From: Kumtagia ephedrae
GTDB lineage: Bacteria; Pseudomonadota; Alphaproteobacteria; Rhizobiales; Rhizobiaceae
Assembly (NCBI RefSeq): GCF_003012745.1
Contig: NZ_PXYK01000032.1
Coordinates: 1 to 64,000 of the forward strand
Reading direction: 5' to 3'
Length of the DNA: 64,000 nt
This document shows, piece by piece, positions 53,147 through 62,215 of this stretch. The translations under genes were made by a program, and so were the position numbers. Under the pieces are notes generated by a model, which saw nothing but the letters and a program-made list of their open reading frames with translations, was not told where the DNA came from and ran no database searches. Positions within the stretch are counted from its first letter, which is position 1. The number at the start of each line of letters is the position of its first letter.

Positions 53147-54148
53147 ATGGCACTGATCAAGGGCACCAATGGCGGCGAAGTCATTCGCGGCACGACCGCG
53201 AGCGACGAGATCTACGGTTTCGGCGGCAATGACAGGATCTACGGCTATGAGGGCCACGATCTTGTTTCCGGCGGGGCCGGCAACGACACGCTTTACGGCG
53301 GCTCCGGCGACGACGACATCTATGGCGACAGCGGCATCAATACGCTTTATGGCGGCTCCGGCGCGGACTGGTTCCGCTCGAGCGACCGCTCGACCGGCCT
53401 GAGCGACGATTTCATTGCCGATTTCGAGCTGGGCCAGGACCGCATCGACCTGCGCGAATGGGGCGTGTCCGATTTCAGCCAGGTGCAGGCGCTGCTCGGC
53501 AACACCTCGGACGGCGGCTCGCTCCTCAATGCCTACTACGGCGGCGTGAACCATGTCATCGAGATCGCCGACGTCACCCGCGGCGAGTTCGTCTCCGCCG
53601 ATTTCGTCTTCGACGGTTCGACGCGGGGCCGTGACATCGCCGGCACGAATTCCGCCGACGTGCTGTTCGGCGGCCGCGGCCACGACCTGATCGACGGCAA
53701 TGGCGGCAGCGACAAGCTTCTGGGCGGTCTCGGCGACGATGACATCTATGGCGAAAGCGGCAACGACCAGATCTGGGGCGGGGTCGGCAGCGACCTGATG
53801 TCGGGCGGCTCTGGAGACGACGTTTTCCGCTTCGTCAGCGTCTCCGAGATGACCAGTGCCTCGGGCCGCGACGTCATCGCCGATTTCCAGATCAACGACG
53901 GCGCCGGCTATGACGACCTGATCGATCTCTCGAAGCTCGACGCCGATTTGACGCGTGCCGGCAACCAGGCGTTCGACTTCATCGGCCGGGACAGCTTTGT
54001 CGCCAACAGCCCGGGCGAGCTACGCTATACGTATAATTCGGCCGGCGACACCGTCATTGTCGGCAACATCGACAACGATACATCAGCCGAGTTCCAGATC
54101 GTGCTGATCGGCCGCCACGTTCTCGATGTGAGCGACTTCATCGTCTGA
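53147..54148 (+). CDS. RTX-type calcium-binding secreted protein
   Basis: A 333-residue protein with two blocks of nonapeptide GGxGxDxLx repeats, about residues 24-75 (including GGAGNDTLYGGSGDDDIYG) and 165-228 (GGRGHDLIDGNGG, then GGLGDDDIYGESGNDQIWGG). Each block is followed by an M10-type C-terminal segment (ADWFRSS...DFIADFELGQDRIDL and DVFRFVSV...DVIADFQ). There is no N-terminal signal, which suits type I secretion through a C-terminal signal. No type I secretion genes are in the window. ATG 53147 has AGGAG upstream. Confidence 0.9.
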   Translation: MALIKGTNGGEVIRGTTASDEIYGFGGNDRIYGYEGHDLVSGGAGNDTLYGGSGDDDIYGDSGINTLYGGSGADWFRSSDRSTGLSDDFIADFELGQDRIDLREWGVSDFSQVQALLGNTSDGGSLLNAYYGGVNHVIEIADVTRGEFVSADFVFDGSTRGRDIAGTNSADVLFGGRGHDLIDGNGGSDKLLGGLGDDDIYGESGNDQIWGGVGSDLMSGGSGDDVFRFVSVSEMTSASGRDVIADFQINDGAGYDDLIDLSKLDADLTRAGNQAFDFIGRDSFVANSPGELRYTYNSAGDTVIVGNIDNDTSAEFQIVLIGRHVLDVSDFIV

Positions 54149-54183
54149 TCGGCCCCTGCCGGCATCCCGCGTCCTGAAAAACG

Positions 54184-54208
54184 AAGGCCCGCCTGGCGGG
54201 CGGGCCTT
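54184..54208. terminator. Bidirectional terminator-like hairpin
   Basis: AAGGCCCGCC / GGCGGGCCTT forms a perfect 10-bp stem with a 5-nt loop between the converging RTX and RND permease genes. Confidence 0.7.
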
Positions 54209-54233
54209 GCCGGATCGACCGCGGGCCGATCCC

Positions 54234-57200
54234 TCAGTGCGGCACCGGTGCCCCGTGGCCGGGCGGCCGAGCCGTCGGCGCCTCAACCTTGGCCGCCAGC
54301 TCCCGGCGCGAGATGTAGGTGTAGAACATCGGCACCACGAAAAGCGTGAACAGCGTGCCGACCAGGATGCCGGTGAAGATGACCAGGCCCATGGAGTAGC
54401 GCGCGGCTGCGCCGGCGCCCTGGGCGATGATCAGCGGCACCACGCCCAGCGCCATCGCCGCCGTCGTCATCAGGATCGGCCGCAGCCGCACCTTGGCCGA
54501 GGCGATGATCGCGTCATGCCGGCTCATCCCGTGCTCCTCGCGTTGCTGGTTGGCGAATTCCACCAGAAGGATGCCGTGCTTGGTGATCAGCCCGATCAGC
54601 GTGATCAGTCCGACCTGGGTGTAGATGTTGAGCGTGCCCAGCCCGAGATTGAGCGGCACGATCGCGCCGAAGATCGACAGCGGCACCGACATCATGATGA
54701 TCAGCGGATCGCGGAAACTCTCGAACTGGGCGGCGAGCACCAGGTAGATGACGACCACCGCAAGCCCGAAGGCGATCATGATGGTGTTGCCCTGGTCGCG
54801 CTCCAGCCGCGACTGGTCGGCATAGTCGACGAAGAAACCTTCCGGCAGCAGCGGCCGGGCGATGTCCTCGATGGTCGCCAGCCCGTCGCCGGTGGTCACG
54901 CTGGGCACCGGCAGCGCCGATATGGTCGCCGAGTTCAACTGGTTGAACTGCTCGATCGACGCCGGCGACGAGTTCACCGCGATGTTCACCACCGCCGACA
55001 GCGGCACCATGTCGCCGCTGATGCTGCGTACATAATACTTGCCGAGCGATTCCGGATTGTGCCGGTAATTGTCCGGCACCTGCATGATGATGTCGTAGCT
55101 GTTGGAGTCGCGGTCGAACTGCGCGATCTTGCCGCCGCCGACCAGCAGGCCGAGCGTCGAGGCGATGTCGCTGATCGGCAGGTTGAGCGCCGCGGCGCGG
55201 TCGCGGTCGATCGTCACCGTCACTTCGGGCGCGTCGAAGCTGAGCGAGTTCTGCACGACGATGAAGCGGCCGGAGGCCTGCGCCTGGTTCTTGATCTCCT
55301 CGGCGACCTGGAACACCTGGTCGGGCGAGCCGGTCGACTGGATGACCATCGAGATCGGCAGGCCGCCGCCGGCGCCCGGCAGCGAAGGCGGCGCGAACAC
55401 CAGCGCTTCGACGCCGGCCACGTGCGACAGCCGCGCCTGGATGTCGGCCTGCAGCTCCTTCTGCGAGCGGCCGCGCTCCGCCCAGTCCTTGAACGCCCAC
55501 ACCGAGAAGCCGGAATTGGTGGCCCCGCCGATGCCGACGATGGAGAAAGTCGCCCTGAGTTCGGGGATGTCCTTGGTCAGCTCGTAGATCTGCTGGGCGT
55601 AGCGCGCCGTGTAGTCCGACGTCGCGTAGCGCGGAGCGGTCATCAGCGAGAACAGCGCGCCGGAATCCTCTTCCGGCGCCAACTCGCTGGAAGTCTTGGT
55701 AAACATGTAGCCGGTCACCGCGACCAGCGCGACGACCACCATGAGCGTCACCGGCCGGTAGTTCAGCGAGCCGGAGACGAGGCGTTCGTAGCCGTTGGCG
55801 AGACGGTCGAAGGTGCGGTCGACGAACTGCTGGAAGCGGCTGTGACCACCGGCCTTGAGGATGCGCGCCGACATCATCGGCGTGACGGTGAGCGCCACGA
55901 TGCCGGAGATGACGACCGCGCCCGCCAGGGTGAGGGCGAACTCGCGGAACAGCGCCCCGGTGAGGCCGCCGGTAAACATCAGCGGCGCGAACACGGCGGC
56001 CAGCGTGATGGTCATCGCCACGACCGGCCCGGATATCTCCTTCATGCCGACGAAGGCCGCCTGCATCGGCGACAGGCCTTCCTCGATGTGGCGGTGCACG
56101 TTCTCCAGCACCACGATGGCGTCGTCGACCACCAGGCCGATGGCCAGCACCATGGCCAGCAGTGACAGCAGATTGATCGAATAGCCGACGGCGAAGAGCA
56201 GGAAGCAGACGCCGATCAGCGACAGCGGGATGGTGACCACCGGCATCAGCACCGAGCGGAACGAGCCTAGGAACAGGAGGATGACCACCACGACGATGGC
56301 GACCGCCTCGGCGATGGTGGTGAAGACCTCGCGGATGGATGCGCTGATCGTCTCGGTGGCGTCGTAGACCATGGTGATGGTCATGCCTTCGGGCAGGCTC
56401 GCCTGGAGCGCCGGCAGTTCATTTATGACCGCGCCAGCCGTGTCGAGCGGGTTGGCGGCGGGCGTCGGGAAGATGCCGATGAAGGTGCCCGGCTGGCCGT
56501 TGAAGCGCACGATCGTATCGGTGCTTTCGGCGGCGAGCTCGACATTGGCGACCTCGCGCAGGCGCACCACGCTGCCGTCGGCCGACTTGAGCGGCAGCGC
56601 GCCGAAGGCCTCGGGGGTCTGTAGCGTCGACTTCATGGTGATGGCGTAGGCGACGTATTCGTTCTTGGTCTTGCCCGGCGCGGCCAGGAAGTTCGACGAG
56701 TTGATCGCCGCGAGCACGTCCGAGGCGGCGAGGCCGCGCGCCGCCAGCCGCACCGGATCGATCCACACGCGCATCGAATAGTTGGCGGCGCCCAGCACCT
56801 GCACCTCGGCCACGCCCTCGATGGTGGAGACGCGCGGCCGGATGACGCGCTCGATATATTCGGTGAGCTGCTCCGACGTCATGTTGGGGTTCTGCATCGC
56901 CAGATACATGATGGCGAACTGCTGGCCCGTGCCCTTGACGATGGTCGGATCCTCGGCGTCCTGCGGCAGGTCGCCGGTCACCTGCTGAACCTTCGACAGC
57001 ACTTCCGTCAGCGCCACGTCCGGATTCGAGCCGAGCTTCATGTGCACCGTCACCACGCTTGCGGACGGGCTGCTCTGCGAGGTCACGTAGTCGATGTTCT
57101 CGGTGGTCGAGACCGCCCTGGCGATCGGCGCGGTGATGAAACCCTGGATCAGGTCCGGGCTGGCGCCGGCATAGGCCGTCGTGACGGTGATGACCGTCTC

Positions 57201-57323
57201 CTCGACCTCCGGATATTCCCGGACGGAGAGGTTGAACATGCCCTGGAAGCCGAGCAGCAGGATCATCAGGGCCAGCACCGTCGACAGGACGGGCCGGCGG
57301 ATGAAGACGTCGGAGATACTCAT
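54234..57323 (-). CDS. RND efflux pump permease (HAE1/AcrB family)
   Basis: A 1029-residue proton-driven inner-membrane efflux pump. It starts MSISDVFIRRPVLSTVLALM, with the usual twelve-segment pattern. The essential acidic pair of TM4 is in IGLVVDDAIVVLENVHRHIEEG (near residue 400). Porter-domain segments include YPEVEETVITVTTAYAGASP. The length is normal. It overlaps the upstream adaptor gene by 4 nt (ATGA), forming an operon divergent from a TetR gene. No outer-membrane factor gene is adjacent, so it must use a TolC encoded elsewhere. The substrate is unknown. Confidence 0.95.
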   Translation of the reverse strand: MSISDVFIRRPVLSTVLALMILLLGFQGMFNLSVREYPEVEETVITVTTAYAGASPDLIQGFITAPIARAVSTTENIDYVTSQSSPSASVVTVHMKLGSNPDVALTEVLSKVQQVTGDLPQDAEDPTIVKGTGQQFAIMYLAMQNPNMTSEQLTEYIERVIRPRVSTIEGVAEVQVLGAANYSMRVWIDPVRLAARGLAASDVLAAINSSNFLAAPGKTKNEYVAYAITMKSTLQTPEAFGALPLKSADGSVVRLREVANVELAAESTDTIVRFNGQPGTFIGIFPTPAANPLDTAGAVINELPALQASLPEGMTITMVYDATETISASIREVFTTIAEAVAIVVVVILLFLGSFRSVLMPVVTIPLSLIGVCFLLFAVGYSINLLSLLAMVLAIGLVVDDAIVVLENVHRHIEEGLSPMQAAFVGMKEISGPVVAMTITLAAVFAPLMFTGGLTGALFREFALTLAGAVVISGIVALTVTPMMSARILKAGGHSRFQQFVDRTFDRLANGYERLVSGSLNYRPVTLMVVVALVAVTGYMFTKTSSELAPEEDSGALFSLMTAPRYATSDYTARYAQQIYELTKDIPELRATFSIVGIGGATNSGFSVWAFKDWAERGRSQKELQADIQARLSHVAGVEALVFAPPSLPGAGGGLPISMVIQSTGSPDQVFQVAEEIKNQAQASGRFIVVQNSLSFDAPEVTVTIDRDRAAALNLPISDIASTLGLLVGGGKIAQFDRDSNSYDIIMQVPDNYRHNPESLGKYYVRSISGDMVPLSAVVNIAVNSSPASIEQFNQLNSATISALPVPSVTTGDGLATIEDIARPLLPEGFFVDYADQSRLERDQGNTIMIAFGLAVVVIYLVLAAQFESFRDPLIIMMSVPLSIFGAIVPLNLGLGTLNIYTQVGLITLIGLITKHGILLVEFANQQREEHGMSRHDAIIASAKVRLRPILMTTAAMALGVVPLIIAQGAGAAARYSMGLVIFTGILVGTLFTLFVVPMFYTYISRRELAAKVEAPTARPPGHGAPVPH

Positions 57324-58516
57324 TTCGAGGCCGCCTTGAGCTCGGGCGTGACGCTGTTGTCGATCTTGACCGGCGCGCCGTTGGAGAGCCGGTTCTGTCC
57401 GGCGGTCACGACGACGTCGCCGCCCGACAGGCCGGATAGAATCTCCACAACCCCGTCGGAGCGCCGTCCGGTCTTGACGAAGACCTGGCGGGCGACCAGC
57501 GCCGGCTCCGCGGCCTGCTGGGCCGCCGGCACGGCGCCGGTGGTCTCTCCGGCCTGGCTGGTCTGCGGGGCTTCAGGCGCCGCCGGCGCCGGTTCATCCT
57601 TCTTCTCGGCCGGCTCGACCACATAGGCGTAGTCGCCGTAGAGGCTGGTCACCACCGCCGTCTGCACGACGGCGATCACGTCCGATTCCGTCGGAAGCTC
57701 GACGCGCACCTGCACGAACTGGCCGGGCGTGAGCTGCCCGCCCGGATTGGAGACTTCGGCGCGGACCGACACCAGCCGCGTCGCGGGGTCGACCTTGGGA
57801 TCGATGCCGGTCACCGCGCCGGAGAAGCGCCAGTCGTCCTCGGTGGTGCGCAGCCGCACCGACTGGCCGATCTCGAGATGGCCGAGCTGCTGCTCGGGGA
57901 CGGTGAAGTCGACCCGCATCGTCTCCAGATCCTGCAGCGTCGCCACGATCGTGCCCGGCGTCAGGTACTGGCCGTCATTGATCCGCGGGATGCCCATGGT
58001 CCCGGCGAACGGCGCGCGCAGCTGCTTCTGGTCGAGCACCGCCTGCAGCTTGGCGACCTGCGCCGTCGACGCGGCCGCGGCCGCCCGCGCCGAATCGACG
58101 TTCACGTCGGTGCCGACGCCGCGCTTCTGCAGCTCCAGCGCGCGTTGCAGCGTCACCTGGTCGAGGTTCGCCTGCGCCTTGGTGGCCTCCAGATCGGCGC
58201 GCTCGACGCCGTCGTCGAGCTGCACCAGCACCTGGTTGGCGTCGACGCGCTGGTTCGCCTTGAAAGGGATCTCCGTGACGATGCCGGAAGTTTCCACGGT
58301 GAGATCGACGCCGTTGACGGCATTGACCGTGCCGAGCGCCTCGATGCCGGGTGTCCAGGTGATCGGCTTCACCTCCTCCGTCGAGACGGCCAGCGCCGGC
58401 CGCGGCATGTTGGCGAAGAACTGCTCGATCGCCCGGTCGCGGAAGATGTTGAAGCCGACGATCCCGCCGCAGACGAGCACGAGAAGGGCGAACGCGAAGA
58501 TGAAGCGCTTGATCAT
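57320..58516 (-). CDS. RND efflux periplasmic adaptor (membrane fusion protein)
   Basis: A 398-residue adaptor linking the permease to an outer-membrane channel. It has an N-terminal membrane anchor (FIFAFALLVLVCGGIVGFNIF), a lipoyl half-motif (VNAVNGVDLTVETSGIV), a helical hairpin (about residues 105-165), a second lipoyl half (RAPFAGTMGIPRINDGQYLTPG) and beta-barrel/MP domains. A Pro/Ala/Glu-rich insertion lies in the C-terminal part (EKKDEPAPAAPEAPQTSQAG, about 303-322). It is the first gene of the efflux operon. Confidence 0.94.
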   Translation of the reverse strand: MIKRFIFAFALLVLVCGGIVGFNIFRDRAIEQFFANMPRPALAVSTEEVKPITWTPGIEALGTVNAVNGVDLTVETSGIVTEIPFKANQRVDANQVLVQLDDGVERADLEATKAQANLDQVTLQRALELQKRGVGTDVNVDSARAAAAASTAQVAKLQAVLDQKQLRAPFAGTMGIPRINDGQYLTPGTIVATLQDLETMRVDFTVPEQQLGHLEIGQSVRLRTTEDDWRFSGAVTGIDPKVDPATRLVSVRAEVSNPGGQLTPGQFVQVRVELPTESDVIAVVQTAVVTSLYGDYAYVVEPAEKKDEPAPAAPEAPQTSQAGETTGAVPAAQQAAEPALVARQVFVKTGRRSDGVVEILSGLSGGDVVVTAGQNRLSNGAPVKIDNSVTPELKAASK

Positions 58517-58614
58517 GAGGTTGCCGGTTTGGAAGTTGTCCGTTGTCGGCGGGCGGATCGGGTCCGTCTTGAGCCCGTGATGCGCTCCGCTTGCAATGTG
58601 CGAGCTGTTTACTG

Positions 58615-58630
58615 TACCGTCTGGACGGTA
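58615..58630. promoter_or_regulatory. Palindromic operator between RND operon and TetR gene
   Basis: TACCGTCTGGACGGTA is a perfect 7-bp inverted repeat with a 2-bp spacer, in the 155-bp gap between the divergent adaptor and TetR genes. It is the size and type of a TetR-family operator. Binding there could repress both directions. TTGCAA at 58591 may be part of the TetR-gene promoter. Confidence 0.7.
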
Positions 58631-58671
58631 ATGTCAACCGCCATCCCCTTGGGGAAAGCCGGAGAATGCCG

Positions 58672-59262
58672 ATGGGGGCCGTAAGGAAGCTACCGCCGAC
58701 CGCGCTGCCGCGGCCGAGCGCGCGCGCCAGGATATTGTCGGCAGCGGCCGACCTGGCGCGCGACGTCGGCCCGGCGAATCTGTCGCTCGACGCCGTGGCG
58801 GCGCGCGCCGGCGTGTCCAAGGGCGGCCTGCTCTATCATTTCCCGGCCAAGCTCGACCTGCTCGAGGCGCTGGTCGGCGACCACCTGGAAACCTTCGACC
58901 GCGACCTGGAGACGCAGCAGGCCCTGCTCGGCGCGGGGCCGGCGGCGGCGCTGCACGCCTATCTCGACGTTTCGCTGGCGGATTGCCGCAAACAGACGCC
59001 GCCGCCGGCGGGCGTGCTTGCCGCGATCGTCCAGCACCCGGAAATGCTGAAGCCGATAAAGCACTTCAAGCGCCAGATCCTGGACCGGCTCAAGGCCGAC
59101 ACCGGCCACGACGCCACGACGCTGGTGGCGTTCCTGGTGATGGAGGGCCTGCGCAGCATGAAGCTGTTCGACGCCGACGTGCTGTCGGACGAGGAGACGG
59201 CTACGGCGATGGAAGCACTGCGCGCGATGATCGGACGCATCGAGGAAGCCGGCGGGGTTTGA
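58672..59262 (+). CDS. TetR-family regulator of the RND efflux operon
   Basis: A 196-residue TetR-type repressor with the helix-turn-helix ARILSAAADLARDVGPANLSLDAVAARAGVSKGGLLYHFPAKLDL spread over residues 17-61. The C-terminal ligand domain is of the TetR_C-type seen with efflux genes. ATG 58672 has GGAGAA at a good distance; ATG 58666 lies too close to that site. Divergence from the pump operon and the palindrome between them suggest it represses the pump and itself. The inducing ligand is unknown. Confidence 0.9.
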   Translation: MGAVRKLPPTALPRPSARARILSAAADLARDVGPANLSLDAVAARAGVSKGGLLYHFPAKLDLLEALVGDHLETFDRDLETQQALLGAGPAAALHAYLDVSLADCRKQTPPPAGVLAAIVQHPEMLKPIKHFKRQILDRLKADTGHDATTLVAFLVMEGLRSMKLFDADVLSDEETATAMEALRAMIGRIEEAGGV

Positions 59263-59450
59263 TCCAGAAACCGGCCCGCCGGCTTTGGCTGCCAGGCCGG
59301 TCGGAGCCCGAGCGCTGGCACGAGGGCCTCTCGAAGAGATACGGAAGATCGATCCCCATCCAGGTCTGGACGCATCGTTGCGGCAACCTTCGCTTTCCGC
59401 GTCAGGCTGCTCATACTATCGTGAAGGCCTTGGGATGGAGGTTCGGTAGC

Positions 59451-59981
59451 ATGGCGAAGCTTGTCTTCGGAATGAACCAGTCGCTGGACGGATACGTCGA
59501 CCACCTGGAAATGCGGACGGGTCCAGCGCTCTTTCGCCACTGGATAGAGCACGTGAGCGGCCTGACCGGCAGCGTGTACGGTCGCCGCATGTACGACACC
59601 ATGCGTTATTGGGACGAAGACCGTCCTGAGTGGAGTGCGGAGCAACACGAATTCGCGGCGGCCTGGCGACGGCAACCGAAATGGGTCGTGTCGCGCTCGT
59701 TGAAGTCGGTCGGTCCCAACGCCACGCTTGTGCAGGATGACGTCGAGGCGGTGGTCCGTGGCCTGAAGGCTCGGCTCGTCGGGGAGATTGCGGTTTCCGG
59801 ACCAGACCTGGCACGAAGCCTGACCGACCTTGGTCTTATCGATGAGTATCGACTCTACTTCCACCCCAACGTGCTTGGTCGCGGCAAGCCATTCTTCGCC
59901 GGCCCACGGCCGCCGCTCCGCCTCGTTTCCACCGATCGCGTTGGCGAGGACACGGTCAGGCTGACATACGTCCCTGCTTGA
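59451..59981 (+). CDS. Dihydrofolate reductase-like (RibD C-terminal domain) protein
   Basis: A 176-residue protein of the RibD C-terminal/DHFR-like family. It shows MAKLVFGMNQSLDGYVDH, then TGSVYGRRMYDTMRYW, WVVSRSL, EIAVSGPDLARSLTDLGLIDEY and HPNVLGRGKPFF, all typical of stand-alone bacterial DHFR-like oxidoreductases that use NADPH on unknown substrates. ATG 59451 has GGAGG about 12 nt upstream. Its codon use is less GC-biased than that of the genes before it, a weak hint of different origin. Confidence 0.87.
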   Translation: MAKLVFGMNQSLDGYVDHLEMRTGPALFRHWIEHVSGLTGSVYGRRMYDTMRYWDEDRPEWSAEQHEFAAAWRRQPKWVVSRSLKSVGPNATLVQDDVEAVVRGLKARLVGEIAVSGPDLARSLTDLGLIDEYRLYFHPNVLGRGKPFFAGPRPPLRLVSTDRVGEDTVRLTYVPA

Positions 59982-60158
59982 TCGCGCGGCGGTCCGACGG
60001 ACGGCGCCAGCCCTGAACTCCCGGGCATCTGCCGGCCTCCAACTTGTCTCTAGGTGCAAAGGCGGCTTCGAGTCCTGAACGGGTGATCGTTCCGACCGTC
60101 CGCCAATCCGAAGTCGTCTTGGACTGTCATTTTGGGCTGACTTACATTGCCTATTTGC

Positions 60159-60180
60159 TATATAATCTGTGCATTATATA
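60159..60180. promoter_or_regulatory. Palindromic operator over a -10 element, ArsR gene
   Basis: TATATAAT and its complement ATTATATA form a perfect 8-bp inverted repeat around a 6-nt spacer (CTGTGC), 11 nt before the ArsR start codon. TATAAT at 60161-60166 inside it is a consensus -10 hexamer, with CTGACT 18 nt upstream as a poor -35. Autorepression by the ArsR protein is likely but inferred. Confidence 0.6.
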
Positions 60181-60191
60181 ATGGTTCCGCC

Positions 60192-60554
60192 ATGAACGCC
60201 CTCGACCAGTCCTTCGCCGCCCTCGCCGATCCCACCCGCCGTGCCATCATCGCGCGGCTGGCGGAGGGCGAGGCGACGGTACAGGACCTCGCCCGCCCGT
60301 TTTCCATCAGCCAGCCCGCGATCAGCCGCCACCTGAAGGTGCTGGAAGAAGCGGGGCTGATCGAAACCCGCATCAAAGGCACCGCCCGCCCCCGCCGCCT
60401 GAAACCGGACGCCGTCGAAGCGCTCTGGGACTGGCTTGGCCAATACCGCGCACTTTGGGAGACGCAGTTCCAAAAGCTGGATGCGGTCCTCGACGGGCTG
60501 TCGGACGAAGCCGGCCAAGCCCCTTCCGGGAACCCTGAAAGGAGTACATCATGA
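60192..60554 (+). CDS. ArsR-family transcriptional regulator (second)
   Basis: A 120-residue winged-helix regulator starting MNALDQSFAALADPTRRAII, with the recognition region FSISQPAISRHLKVLEEAGLIETR. It has no metal-binding CxC motif. The C-terminus contains WDWLGQYRALWETQFQKLD, characteristic of ArsR proteins paired with SRPBCC genes. ATG 60192 matches the family start; the frame remains open upstream only through the operator. It overlaps the SRPBCC pseudogene by 4 nt. Confidence 0.9.
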   Translation: MNALDQSFAALADPTRRAIIARLAEGEATVQDLARPFSISQPAISRHLKVLEEAGLIETRIKGTARPRRLKPDAVEALWDWLGQYRALWETQFQKLDAVLDGLSDEAGQAPSGNPERSTS

Positions 60555-61017
60555 GCATGACCCCGGATATTACCCAACTGCAGCTCGCACTGGACGGCGA
60601 AACCGACATCATCGTCCGGCGCGACTTCAGCATCCGCCCGTCCGTGTGTGGCGCGCGCTGACCGAGCCTGATCTGATCCGCCGGTGGATGGCCTCGCGCG
60701 ATACGATGACGCGCTGCGAGGTGGACCTGCGTCCGGGCGGCTCGTTTCTTTATGAATGGCCCGAGTTCTTTTTCTCGGGGCCGATCCTGGTGGTCGATGC
60801 CCCGCACCGCATGGTTCATGTCGAGCATTTCAACGGCGACACCTCTTCGGGCCCAACGGTCACGACCGATCTGGTCGCGCGTGCAACCGGGACCCGCATG
60901 ACCATGACGATGCGCTACGCCGATGCCGAGGCGCGGGCCGCCGCGATCGAGTTGGGCTTTACCGACGGCCTGGACGAGGTCTTTGGCAGGCTCGAGGCAC
61001 TGACGATCGCCGAATGA
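60551..61017 (+). pseudogene. SRPBCC (AHSA1-like) protein gene with a frameshift
   Basis: The intended start is ATG 60551 (MSMTPDITQLQLALDGETDI), overlapping the ArsR stop as usual. The frame meets TGA at 60659. From about 60640 the homology continues in another frame: HPPVRVWRALTEPDLIRRWM, then RCEVDLRPGGSFLYEWPEFF and RLEALTIAE to 61017. A single missing base near 60640 (expected AGCCAT, seen AGCAT) would restore a normal protein of about 155 residues (RDFSHPPVRVWRAL). It is either a real inactivating mutation or a sequencing error. Confidence 0.82.
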
Positions 61018-61475
61018 CGGGCGTTTCGTAACAGGGCCGGCAAGTCCCTTTCCTCGGGACTGCCCCGCATCGCGCCGCAGCGCCGCGCCGCCAGAGTATG
61101 CTCGGAGCAGCCTTTTGCGCTCGGCTCGGGTCAGGAGAGTGGTTTTTAACTGCGGGAATACGCCCGTCCTTCGCCCAGCGCGCGGAGGAGGAAAGTCGGC
61201 CGGAATCGGTCTCGATTTTGTATGAGCGGCAAATGGTGGACCGCGAACGATGAAACGGAGAACTACGTCTACGCTATAGCCCTCCAAAAGTAAGGCACGG
61301 ACGGTCAGCTATTGCATGGCAAGACTGCCAAACCGGACGAGCGTGACCACGTTCTGCTTCTCGGCATGAACAGTGATCCGAAGGCAAGATGCGACGACGG
61401 GCAGCGGCGATCTTGCGGCATGCCTGAACTCGGTGGAAGCAAGCGGGGCTCCATCGGGGCGCCGCATACTCCCGA
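61018..61475. other. Intergenic region without a supported gene
   Basis: About 458 bp between the SRPBCC pseudogene and the azoreductase gene (both read toward it). Open frames here show no recognisable protein. No RNA gene, terminator or repeat was recognised. Confidence 0.55.
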
Positions 61476-62096
61476 TCAATCAGGCTGCCGCAGCGCTATT
61501 GAGCTTCGGATGACGGCGTCTATGAACGTGTCCATCGTTGCTTCACCCATATCCACGGCCTTGGCACCTTCGCCATGGATAACCCTCACGTCGGTGATGC
61601 CGAGGACGTTGAGAATGGCCTTGAGGTATCGCGGGGCAAAATTGAGGTGGTCGATGGGCGAGGCCTCGCCATAGATGCCGCCGGACGCCAGCACCACGGT
61701 GGCGTTCTTGCCGATCAGCAGCCCCTTGCCGTCGAAGCCAAGCGTTACGCCTTTGCGCACGATGTGATCGATCCAGGCTTTGAGGCTGGCCGGGATACTG
61801 TAGTTGTAGACCGGCGTGGCGATGACAAGCTCGTCCGCTGCCAGCAATTCGGCAACCAGCGCGTCCGAGAGACGCAGTTGCTCGGCCATGTCTGCGGTAT
61901 GGGCATGCGGTGGCGTGAAATAGGCCGACAACCACGGCATGGTCACGTGCGGCAGCGCATCCGCGGCCAGGTCGCGCCGCACGACTGCGCCATCCGGATG
62001 CACCTCGAGCCAATTGGCGACAAGGCGTTTGGTCAGCTGACGGGAAATCGAAGCCTCGCCGCGCGCGCTGGTTTCGACAACGAGAAGCTTGGGCAT
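61476..62096 (-). CDS. azoR: FMN-dependent NADH-azoreductase
   Basis: A 206-residue flavodoxin-fold NAD(P)H:quinone/azo oxidoreductase. The N-terminal phosphate-binding loop is VVETSARGEASISRQLTKRL. The FMN contact motif is VIATPVYNYSIPASLKAWIDHIVRKG, and ASGGIYG matches the usual second FMN loop. ATG 62096 is preceded by TTGAGGAC. It is divergent from a LysR gene, a common arrangement for azoreductases controlled by LysR regulators. The enzyme reduces azo dyes and quinones in two-electron steps and is cytoplasmic. Confidence 0.92.
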   Translation of the reverse strand: MPKLLVVETSARGEASISRQLTKRLVANWLEVHPDGAVVRRDLAADALPHVTMPWLSAYFTPPHAHTADMAEQLRLSDALVAELLAADELVIATPVYNYSIPASLKAWIDHIVRKGVTLGFDGKGLLIGKNATVVLASGGIYGEASPIDHLNFAPRYLKAILNVLGITDVRVIHGEGAKAVDMGEATMDTFIDAVIRSSIALRQPD

Positions 62097-62215
62097 GGCG
62101 TCCTCAAGGTTTTGGGCTGAACAGCCGTGACTGATACGGACGATAAATAGGGCTTTCCATCCAGCGGCGGGAGCGATAATAAAGTGATCATCTCTATCGT
62201 CCAATATGATGGATT

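Noticed and set aside
54207-56165. Long plus-strand frame opposite the RND permease
   Set aside because: Translation is His/Arg/Asp-rich and has no domain; the minus strand encodes an intact pump.
61312-61674. Possible 120-codon gene upstream of and overlapping azoR
   Set aside because: No recognisable protein, no ribosome site, and its 3' half is antisense to the intact azoreductase gene.
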